The translations under genes and the position numbers were made by a program. From Aphrocallistes beatrix (Eukaryota; Porifera; Hexactinellida; Sceptrulophora; Aphrocallistidae): 64,000 bases of DNA. Numbering within the stretch: position 1 is the stretch's first letter; every line of letters starts with the position of its first letter. The DNA lies in assembly GCA_963281255.1 (NCBI GenBank), contig OY725491.1, positions 3,038,001 to 3,102,000 on the forward strand. The letters are read 5' to 3'. The notes under the pieces were generated by a model. That model saw nothing but the letters and a program-made list of their open reading frames with translations. It was not told the origin of the DNA and ran no database searches. Positions 55,244-64,000 of the stretch are shown in pieces.

Positions 55244-55963
55244 ATCTTTCATGAAACGTTCAAATCCCTAACTCATATAAAACCTGAGACATTATATCCT
55301 TCAGTTAGCTTTGATCAGTATATAAGTCCACCTTTTCCGGCATCCAATCTTGTTAATTTGACGTCATTTTCTTACATATTTTTAACAATAAATAGGTTTG
55401 AAAGGAAAAAAAAAATTGGCTTAGCTCTCAATGCTTTCAGTATTCTCTCTCCAAAAAGTGTTAGCGAAGTATCTCTTTCAGAAAATCAATGGGCGCAGTG
55501 TGGACTAATTGTTGCAGGTGGATATGATGAAAGAGTTCGTGAAAATATTGAATATTATAGTGAACTCGTTCGTTTAGCATGTTCATTAGATATTAGAGAC
55601 AAAGTATTTTTTCTTCGTTCTATATCTTCTGAAGATAAATACTATCTTTTAGCGAATAGTTTTGCCCTATTATATACGCCAGAATTTGAGCATTTTGGGA
55701 TTGTTCCAATAGAAGCAATGTATATGAAATTACCTGTGATAGCGCATAATAGTGGTGGACCAAAAGAAACAATAGTTCAAAGAAGAAGTGGTATTCTTTG
55801 CGAATCAGGAGCTCTCGAATTTTCTAAAGCAATGAAAAATCTTGTTGAAGGTCAAGAGGAGAATGGAATTAGAGATAGTTTAGGTGAATTCGGGAAGAAT
55901 CATGTATTAAATAATTTTTCGTATGATCTTTTTGCTGAAAAAATAGATATTCTTCTAAAGTAA
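55244..55963 (+). CDS. ALG2: ALG2 alpha-1,3/1,6-mannosyltransferase, exon 2
   Basis: Encodes residues 167-405 in phase 0, from IFHETFKSL to the TAA at 55961-55963. The family blocks are TLYPSVSFD, FLTINRFERKKKIGLAL (start of the GT-B C-terminal domain), IVAGGYDERVRENIEYY, and LYTPEFEHFGIVPIEAMYM. The last contains the EX7E motif (E315 and E323) that binds the nucleotide-sugar in GT4 enzymes. VIAHNSGGPKETI follows, which contacts the donor in related enzymes. The total of 405 residues is close to the 416 of human ALG2. The GDP-mannose donor and ER location are inferred from the family. Confidence 0.96.
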   Translation: MFHETFKSLTHIKPETLYPSVSFDQYISPPFPASNLVNLTSFSYIFLTINRFERKKKIGLALNAFSILSPKSVSEVSLSENQWAQCGLIVAGGYDERVRENIEYYSELVRLACSLDIRDKVFFLRSISSEDKYYLLANSFALLYTPEFEHFGIVPIEAMYMKLPVIAHNSGGPKETIVQRRSGILCESGALEFSKAMKNLVEGQEENGIRDSLGEFGKNHVLNNFSYDLFAEKIDILLK

Positions 55964-56323
55964 TGATTCTGATTTAAAGTTTTCTAGCTCTACGATTGAT
56001 TCAATATTTATAATTTTGTCTTTATTTTTATTGCAATTATTTATATTCGAACAGTAAATTTTTTTGATACTTATCTATTTTAGTTAGATACGTAGTATAC
56101 TGTTAGTGGGCACCCAACTATGTTTATTTGAAGTAAGTTAAAGCATTTTAGTATAGTTTCTTTTTTAACATTACACTGGTCAACAACATTTTGCTGCTTA
56201 CGATATTAAATTTTAAGGAGTATTTAGCATGATTAATTGAATTTGCCGAATTGGATCTAGTTTTTAAGAAAATGGCAATTTGTTTGCGAAAAATAGCTAA
56301 GAACATCGAAAGTTTTACTTTTA
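55964..56323. other. ALG2 3' flank, no clear polyadenylation signal
   Basis: AT-rich. I see no AATAAA in the first 350 bases after the stop, so the signal may be a variant hexamer or the transcript may run into the next element. Confidence 0.4.
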
Positions 56324-57070
56324 TACTAAGGGCATTCAATAAGTTCCAGGAATGACCGTGTATCTAAATGTAATAGAGATATCCATTTAATCCAATGAAC
56401 TCATTGAAACCTTGCCTCCCGATTCGTATATAGGCTTGTTCTGTTCTGAAAATTTTTTCTGTTACTCAACTCTATTTATAGACCTCAGTTTTGCCCACTT
56501 GATGCTAATTCCTGTTTTACAATTGAAAATCAATGTATTTATGTTTTCATATATAGATAGTTCTAGGAATTATATAAGAGTAAAGGTTTGAGTCAGATAT
56601 GTAAGAACCTACGGAATTAATCGAACGGGAACTAGTCATTTGAATCCAACGAGGCATATTCAAATAGTGCCGCTTCTTATGGGATTTTAACCACTTTTCG
56701 CAACTCAAAATGTGGCAAATAGGCGTGGTCTTAGAAAAATTGATATTGCTTCGCTTGGTAAAAAAGATAGGTTGCTGAAAATATTATTGTATAAGTTATT
56801 TTCCTTGTAGAATTCATTGCGATGATTTATTTTGCTGTAGAATTGATGATAGCAGCGATATTGATGAACAAAACAGCAAAATCTATTTTTATTAAGTGCC
56901 CAAAACTGAAGCGAGGAGTTGGGTAACAACAAATTTTTCAAGAGCTGAACAAACCTATATACGAATCGGGAGGCAAGGCTTCAATGAGTTCAGTGGATTA
57001 AATGAATATAGCCTATCTCTAATACATTTGATATACAGAGTCATCCCTGGAACTTATTGAATGCCCTTAG
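56324..57070. mobile_element. TA-flanked element with long inverted repeats, 747 bp
   Basis: The ends CTAAGGGCATTCAATAAGTT and its inverse extend for about 120 bp on each side (AACCTTGCCTCCCGATTCG and inverse). TA lies at 56322-56323 and 57071-57072. A Tc1/mariner-type non-autonomous element is likely. Confidence 0.85.
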
Positions 57071-57221
57071 TAGTTTTCTAATGCCATAATAGTGAGGTCG
57101 TGCAGTCTGTCACGCTATTATTTGCACTCATCAAGTAAAGCATAGCTCAATAAAAGAAAGAAATCTATAGATTTGATTGTACTATGTTAACACTTTCATT
57201 GTAGATATCCATTGGAGTTAA

Positions 57222-59161
57222 GGATACCGCCCTCGAAAAAACGTATGATTTGCATTACAGCATACGATGAAAGTAGAGCTATAAGAGATGTTAAGCGTGG
57301 GGAGGTATCTCCATCAAGAAATACTGGCACATTCCAAACCGTTTTTGATTCTCATTTCTAGATTTTGAGATACAGTGTCTCAAAGTCTGTTTTTTACATT
57401 TTCCGCTAGCACATCTTAATGGTAGAAATTTAGGCACTCAATGAATTGTTTAGGACATACCAAGGAATCAAACGCTTCCAAAACCGAATCATAGATAGTC
57501 TACCATATTTGCAACTTCATAGGACCAGAAGAAAGTTAAAATGACAAATATTGTAAATTTTATCGGTGTCCGAAAAAAAAGGGCCAAAAAACGGCGAAAA
57601 ATGTCTGTTTTTTTTGGGAAATCATGAATAAAATCACCGAGTTAGATGTATCCAAAAAATGGTGGTCCTACGTTCATCGCCTAATGATATGAAACAACTC
57701 TTGAAATTTTCAAACTTCTATCTCAAACCAAATTTGAGAAATAATTCTGTGAAGACGGTCAATTATGAAATTTTAAAGTCCCGAGATAGAGAGATTTTAA
57801 GTTTAGGTGTTAAGAAGAATGTAAAATGAGTTATTAATAATGCACATAAGCATCCACAGACATTTATTCGCATCTATACTGCTGATTTAGGTATATTAAA
57901 GCCAAATATTTACAAAAAATAGCAAATGTACCCTGAAAATCCACAAATTTCCATGAGGCCGCTAACTCCGAATATTTTAGGATAATTGTAGATAATATTT
58001 CATATTCCTGGCACTGCGAAGTATAATCTATCAGTTTAGAATGAATAAAAAGCTTCCAAAAAGTATATTAGGAAGTTAGAGCGAAAGTCTACGACTTTTA
58101 GTTTCGAAGTTAGGATTTTCGAAAAATGCTACGTCATCATCTGACAAAAATCAAAAACTTAACATTCTATAGGGTGTAGTGCAATTATTATCAAAGAATC
58201 TTATATGTACACTCATAAAAAGTATATTAGGGAGTGAGAACTAAGAATTTGGACTTGTATTTACAAAGTTAGAGAGATATCTCTTTTTGGATCCTAAATG
58301 GGGGTTTTTGACCGAATCTGCGAGGTCCAAGGCCAGAACTTTCAAAATAATTATCAAAAGTTCTCCAATTTTACTGTACATATTATTAGCGACAATTGTA
58401 TTCACTATTTAGCATAATAGCTAAATTTGGACACATGTTTAATGATTAGATTCGCTATTTTCTAATAGATTCAAAGTTCTCCATAGAATTTGTATTACAA
58501 TTAAATCAATGATAAGTCGAGAATTATTTATTTTTTGACAAAGGAATGGTCGAGGATCCTATATATTTTCGCATATATCCTTTTATTTAAGGATATAATA
58601 TATTATATATCTACAATAGTTTTTAAGATATGACATCAGCCTCTTTCGGGACCTTAGAGGGATATTATGGCCGTACTTTACCTATAATATGCGATATCTC
58701 AAGAACAAATGGTCGGATCCGAACAAACTTTTTTTTGAACCGATCAGAATTTTATTCCTGACCTAGTGATCGCTAAATATCTGAGATCAAACTTGCGATT
58801 TCCCGAGGATTATATAAATGAACTCCCTTATAGAGCTATTTTGTTTGGATTTTATTTGCCCATTCTTTTAAATCTTTGTGTTTTATAATCTCCAAAAGTG
58901 CTAAAACAATGTTAAGGTTCATATCATTAAAAAAATATCAAATAAGTTAAAAACTAATTGGTAAATGAGTTAAAATCCTCTAATAATTTTTCAATTTTTA
59001 TTAACGCTAATCTTTAGGGGGTTATTTCGCAAAAAACAAAAAAAAATGCCGTCCAAATAGTGCTATCAGATGGTAGACCGATCAGTAATACAATGAAATT
59101 AGCAATAAAAAATTTTGCAGTTTTTTTTTACGCCAGGCAAGATTTTTCGAGGGCGGTATCC
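57222..59161 (+). mobile_element. TTAA-family element, copy G (complete, 1.94 kb)
   Basis: GGATACCGCCCTCGAAAAA to TTTTTCGAGGGCGGTATCC, with TTAA at 57218-57221 and 59162-59165. It is the longest uninterrupted copy and represents a subfamily with E and F (GTGGGGAGGTATCTCC), distinct from A-D (GTGGGCAGGTAG). No long open frame. Conserved AATGCTACGTCATCA and AAGTATATTAGGAAGT blocks recur in all copies. Confidence 0.92.
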
Positions 59162-59199
59162 TTAAAATTTATTCAATGATTATTTTCTTCCCTTCCATA

Positions 59200-59404
59200 G
59201 TTGGTACCGAATAGCATTGATTCCGCGTAGAACTAGTAAAATTGCGGTAAAAAAGGGTGTCAAATGTTTACAACTCCTCTTTTGATCATGTTTTCCACTT
59301 CGCGAATGTTCCTTAGGACCTTAACTTGGATTATATGCTTAAGCACGGTCCATAAATTCTCGATTGAATTTAAATCAGAGTGGTTTGATGGCCAATCGAT
59401 AGTG
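59200..59404 (-). pseudogene. Tc1-like transposase C-terminal relic
   Basis: The minus strand encodes DWPSNHSDLNSIENLWTVLK followed by a helical segment to about 59261. WPxxSPDLNxIENLW is the third catalytic block of Tc1/mariner transposases, with the acidic residue in IENLW. Only this C-terminal part remains, and it is followed by stops. Confidence 0.8.
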
Positions 59405-59502
59405 CAGATGCCTTAAAATCCTTGTAGGCTGTAGATATTTTAGATTTGTAAATACTTGAATTGTTTACCTGAAGTTTCCTGTCATCTAGGCATAAAGTGT
59501 TT

Positions 59503-59591
59503 GCTTTCAATCGTAATCGTAATGAGCTTTCAATCGTAATCGTAATGAGCTTTCAATCGTAATCGTAATGATTCAATCGTAATCGTAATGA
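59503..59591. repeat. 23-bp tandem repeat, three full units plus a partial
   Basis: GCTTTCAATCGTAATCGTAATGA repeated, the last unit shortened. Short local duplication, no known role. Confidence 0.9.
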
Positions 59592-59592
59592 G

Positions 59593-60339
59593 AATCACAA
59601 AGAAATCCTATAGTTTCGAGTTAATTTACAAATTAATGAACTAAAGTACACTAAAACCTGAAAAATGCTTGGTAATAATATTCAATATAGTTTAAATAAT
59701 TGTTGTTGCAAACTGCAACAAACTTAATGGAATTGTACTTAATGCCTTTTCAAATGCTGATTTGAAACCTAAAAACCATTTTGCACTATTAGTTTGGATT
59801 TTTAGATAAGGTCAATTAGTGGTTGTTCAAAAAATAGCGAAAAAGCTTAACAATATATTGACACGCTTATTATATTATATAGACATCTACTATGGATATT
59901 ATATTACTGTGATTTGTTGACACGATTACTTATGAAGTTATTCTAATTGTAATATTGACATGTTTGCTATCTAAATACATGTAATATAGCATTGTGTTTG
60001 CTACTTGTTGCTTCAAATGGATTCTCATGAAATCAAAAATTAATTCGTTTGTGCGTAATGGTGAACTACCATTCGAAATTGAACAAACCTCCTCCAAAGC
60101 CAAAAGTATACCAGAAATAATTTAGACGTAAAGTGGCATCTTTTCGAATCACAAAAAACGCTTTTCAAAGTGAATAGTCATTAAATTACAAATGTTTAAT
60201 ATATCATACTTACAAAGTTTGTCACATTTTTCAAATATTTTGGATGGTTCAAAATCGATCTGGGAAAGTTGAGCAATTTGAATACCCCCAGATGTCTTAA
60301 GTCCCTGATATTCCTGAATTTTCCCACGCAAATCATCCT
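59593..60339. other. AT-rich spacer
   Basis: No gene or repeat recognised. Confidence 0.4.
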
Positions 60340-60735
60340 GGAATGAATTCAATGCTGTCTTCAATACTTAAGAAGTATTATTGGGTTGGAATGACGGATG
60401 AAATAAATAATGATGTCTCAAATTATTTACCTCTAATATTTCATCCTTATAATCAAAAACAGCTGTTCGGAGTGCCAGCCATCTTCTTGGGTGACTGCAT
60501 CCAGGATTCCAATCTTATTGTGAAATTTCCTTCACAAAATAGCATATTATGTATTTAATGCACGGTTGATCTCCACATGCAACAAATGTCAAGCTATATT
60601 TCAAAATTTATAGTCGCACGGCCACTTAAGACGAAAACATCGACAGAGGTTTTAGCTGATTTACGCAATATTTATCTGGCATTTGGCGTACCAACCATAA
60701 TTCAACATGATCAAGGCAGAGAATTTACTAGCAAC
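60340..60735 (+). pseudogene. second KRBA2-type integrase relic
   Basis: 60360-60440 encodes ILKKYYWVGMTDEINNDVSN, the region after the zinc-binding His pair in these integrases, but the expected C-x2-C is not present. 60595-60735 encodes SKFIVARPLKTKTSTEVLAD and then VPTIIQHDQGREFTS, containing the second catalytic Asp (H-D-Q-G-R-E-F). Compare S-D-N-G-R-E-F in the element at 24999. It ends at a donor-like AAC|GTAAGT (60735/60736). The segment between the two blocks is frameshifted. No terminal repeats were found. Confidence 0.65.
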
Positions 60736-60837
60736 GTAAGTAAACACACCAACTTATATTGAGATGAATGCTATAAATTGTCTATATTATTGAAATACAA
60801 TTGTTATAGAAGTATTTTTATTGTCAATATTTAATAA

Positions 60838-61255
60838 CAAGCGCGCTTCGCTTGCTTTCGCTGCGCGGCTGGCAGACACTTTGTGTCCGCCGGAGGCTCC
60901 CTTTGGGCCTCTGGGTCATATTCATTAATAATAAGGGAGATAACATCTGAATACATCTGTCCTACTGTTATAATCGATATCGCACAAAAAATCACCAAAT
61001 TTGTCAATTTTTAAAATTTTGATGCGTAATGATCATAACAGAGTGATGAGTCACCATTTTTTGATGATAATTGTATCATTCGTGAGATATATTAATATAC
61101 ACATTCTATTAAAATTCCAGTTTTCTATCACTTAAAATGAGTAATTGAGTTATGGTGGAAAACTAAATATTTATTTATAAAAATGTGACAATAAGATCAT
61201 AATTCCATGATGAGTCGACATTTTCGTCTGAGTTCAGTATTTAGTGGAACAAACA
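60838..61255 (+). mobile_element. GC-hairpin/CRE repeat, unit 8 (right end lost)
   Basis: ACAAGCGCGCTTCGCTTGC, hairpin GGCAGACACTTTGTGTCCGCC, body to TGATGAGTCGACATTTTCG. Both TGACGTCA sites are mutated in this copy. Confidence 0.8.
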
Positions 61256-62045
61256 TGTGGTTGTACAAGTAAGTATGTTCTCACATGTCAAATGTCTGTA
61301 ATCTTTCGTTGACTGTAATACAAAATTCAACGCATCATGTGACGTAATCTGTCTGATTATTTAACTTCGAACAAGCTAATGGTGAAGAATTGTTATGTCT
61401 CTTTAGAAATTTCCATCTACATCTTGGCGTCTATAGCAGGAATACAACGGCATTCAATCCATAAAGTAACTGATTAGTCGAATCACAAGATTCTTAAAAT
61501 GTACTTTCAAATTTATCATACTGTTGTAATACAGATTCTCAAATGGAATATCATGACCCATTCAGTCTTTCTCTAGATTTGATTCATGAACGGATAAATG
61601 ATTTCGAAAAGATCCGTACTTAATATGAAATGGAAGCACGTATGAATGTAAAAGTGGAACAGTTCAAGACAGAAAAAGATATACGACAAAAAAGTGATGG
61701 ATAACAAGTAAATCCAATCATGGAAATTTAAATTATTGCTTACATTGCATTGGGGTGAGCTAGAAGTAACGTTTAATTCATTTTGTACTTTTAGATTGAA
61801 TCTCCAAAAGGGTGACTTATTCTAGTAAGAATTATCTTCAAGGATAACGAAGTTTCAAGCACTGCAAAACAGTTGAAATATCTTGACCCTTTTGGAGCAG
61901 AAGATGTAGTTAAAAGTCACGTGTTAGCAGCTGCTAAAACACAAAAAAACAAAGTATCTGCACTTTGCTAAAATGTACTTTACTCGAATTTGTTTCTATA
62001 TCCAAGTGTTTGAATTGTTACCTAGTACTACTTGTTTATCTTTTA
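61256..62045. other. no recognised gene; short coding-like pieces
   Basis: 61558-61720 and 61800-61970 contain short open pieces with many Lys and Glu and with stops between them. They could be downstream exons of the integrase relic, but no family motif is seen. Confidence 0.35.
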
Positions 62046-62795
62046 TAGGGTGGCTTTTAAGTTCTGTTCCAAGCTTTATTAGGTATAAAATTTCTGAAAC
62101 TCAAACAATCTTAGTTATTATGGTCTTTAGATATTGTAATTCGAATATTCTCAATGATTTTATATAATTTTTCGAGTCTAAGAACTGGAACTGTGTTTTG
62201 TATGGTGAGTTTTGTGGAAAAATATGTGTCCTGGCTCGCAGCGAAAATCGAGAATCAGGGCTACTACTTCTGTATAAAATGACTCTAAAATCGATGTTCC
62301 ATGACGATTTCGTACCAGATACCTTTCATTCACCATTGAAATATTTTACAAATCCATTGAATTCATTATCAGAAACGATATAAAGTTATTATTTCACGAA
62401 TTCAAATTAAGCACGTTTTATAAAATCACCCAAAATGGCACTTTTTTCACATCACAAAAAAATCTCATCCAAATGGTCCTCAAAATGCCCTGACCTGAAC
62501 ATCATATATTTCTACAAATTCAAGGAAAATGTGTGAGGTAATTTTTCATAGAATTTGAAGACCCTGGGAAGATGGCCCTGGCCCCTGATTCACGATTTTC
62601 GCTGCGTGCCAGGACCATTTTTTTCTCAAAACTTGCCATACAAAACACAGTTCCAGTTCTTAGACTCGAAAAATCTTATAAAATCATTGAGAATATTCGA
62701 ATTACAATCTCTAAAGACCATAATAACTAAGATTGTTTGAGGTTCAGAAACTTTATACCTAATAAAGCTTGGGACAGAACTTAAAAGCCACCCTG
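62046..62795. mobile_element. TA-flanked element with inverted repeats of about 200 bp, 750 bp
   Basis: The ends TAGGGTGGCTTTTAAGTTCT and the inverse of CAGGGTGGCTTTTAAGTTCT have TA outside (62044-62045, 62796-62797). The inverted repeats run inward past CAGTTCCAGTTCTTAGACTCG to the CCTGGCTCGCAGCGAAAATC block. Non-coding; Tc1/mariner-type by ends and TA duplication. Confidence 0.85.
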
Positions 62796-64000
62796 TAATT
62801 ACAAATTATTGTTTAAATATCTGATGCAAAATCACCTCATCAGTGCTACCTCTCAGCATCTGTTTTGAGTATTCCAAAAGTCTAATCACTATGATGGAGC
62901 ACGTTCTCTCTCAAACGACACAAGGTACATTACAAAATAGATATGTGATTTATTTTCAAAATCAATTTGAAATCAACCACCAAATTCTATGTGGACGGAT
63001 TCGAGCACCATGCTATCATAAGTCATCTTAATTCCCTCCAGGTGAGAAACTATTGATCATTTGATGTGCAGACTAAATCCAAGAATTTGTTAACCTGTAT
63101 CTGTGTTATAATGTTCAATTTTTGAAAATAATCATTTTTTGGCATATTGTAACTTCATATTACATATAGCAAGTATTATTGGAATACCAAACACAGTATC
63201 TATTTTTGGACGAAATAATATAAAGCACAAGCACAGTGGTTTATTGACAGGGAGTTGGTCAATTTTTTCACCTCTTCTGACCTGCAAAAAAACTATAACA
63301 TAGGTAACCGTATTTGCAGTTAAAAATTCCGAGTAGAATTAGAAATATAATACAGATTATAGAGTTGAATGGCTTAATATAGTTCGAGAAATTTTGTGGT
63401 TTCAAAATTATGCATCATTTCAAACTCGTGTTACTCTTTTGATTAATATCAGAATGAGTTAAGACGTTCACAGTGTGTAATCATAATTTAAATCATTCTA
63501 AAACCATTGAATACGCCTTATATAATTGATTGACTTGCAATATAATATTCACTGAATTGTATGATTCGCTGAAAGTGTCCGAACTATTCTGTTCCTTGCA
63601 TTGGTAGTTCATAAACTTGTGGTGTCGTGTTAGTAGTCCTATTTTTATCTAAAGTTTAACCAATTAACTTGAATTTTAAACACTTTCCAGCCCCTCGCAA
63701 CCCCGCGCAAATGGAAATATTTCAGTTTATAAATGGCCGCCATCAATATTACATACAAATAAATGCAATTTATTTATTGAGACCAAAAGCTTTTCTCTAT
63801 ACCAAAATGAATAATCGAGATGTTTGAGATTACCTCACAACTAAGGAATGCATACATGATCCTGCTAAGGCATTATGGAATAATTTCAAATAGAAGAGAA
63901 TGAATATGAACCTATTCGGCAGAAATTCAATATTCTCTAATCGACCAGGGATTGTTAGAAAAAGCTAAATAAATTGGAAGAATGGGGAAACAAAACATTT
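62796..64000. other. no recognised feature to the window end
   Basis: AT-rich sequence on both strands. Short open stretches (for example 62843-63031) carry no family signature. Confidence 0.4.

Noticed and set aside
1..64000. tRNA, rRNA or known small RNA genes
   Set aside because: I looked for tRNA B-box-like GGTTCGAATCC and cloverleaf pairing and saw none that held; a covariance-model scan would be decisive.

Overview
The window is AT-rich animal genomic DNA (GT-AG introns, low gene density), very probably from an invertebrate. The species cannot be named from the sequence. The one clear host gene is ALG2, the alpha-1,3/1,6-mannosyltransferase of N-glycan precursor assembly. It lies on the + strand as two exons (46690-47187 and 55244-55963) separated by an intron of about 8 kb. 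Nearly everything else recognisable is mobile DNA, and many copies sit inside one another.

Layout. 1-1610: an 18-bp minisatellite that runs off the window edge. 1853-3299: remains of a THAP/P-type transposase and a hAT fragment. 3.3-15.4 kb: small MITEs, a 66-bp perfect palindrome, a hAT MITE with an exact 8-bp target duplication, a GTF2IRD2-like hAT relic, a ZBED-like hAT relic, a mariner relic and two copies of a dispersed repeat (here R1). 15.4-19.3 kb: two copies of a long non-coding family flanked by TTAA (here the TTAA family). 19.4-24.4 kb: mariner-type MITEs, a Helitron replicase relic, a Ty3/Gypsy reverse transcriptase relic and a third R1 copy.

24999-30165 is a complete-looking DNA transposon. 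It has terminal inverted repeats of 84 and 104 bp beginning TGTTGCAG. Inside is a two-exon gene for a KRBA2/SCAND3-type integrase with HHCC and D-D-E residues and a Cys-rich tail, i.e. a GINGER-like element. One in-frame stop interrupts the gene. 30.2-32.1 kb holds four units of a GC-hairpin repeat that carries TGACGTCA sites.

32370-42736 is a nested transposon stack. A fold-back element of about 1.07 kb holds a mariner-type MITE in one arm. Its other arm holds a TTAA element (itself carrying another TTAA element) and a P element. The P element has 32-bp inverted repeats and the 8-bp duplication AGAAATGC. It is interrupted within its transposase frame by a ZMYM1-like hAT element (8-bp duplication GGTACAGT), and that hAT gene is broken by a 119-bp insertion. 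Target duplications and empty sites make the insertion order readable.

43.5-46.66 kb is another TTAA-family copy containing a fold-back element and a hAT MITE. It ends 30 bp before the ALG2 start codon. The ALG2 intron holds GC-hairpin units, two pogo-like TA-flanked elements, a truncated TTAA copy and MITEs. 56.3-64 kb has two TA-flanked elements of about 750 bp with long inverted repeats, an intact-ended TTAA element, a Tc1 transposase tail and a second, degraded integrase. The ALG2 reading frame looks intact; every transposase recognised is damaged, and the GINGER-like integrase is the least so.
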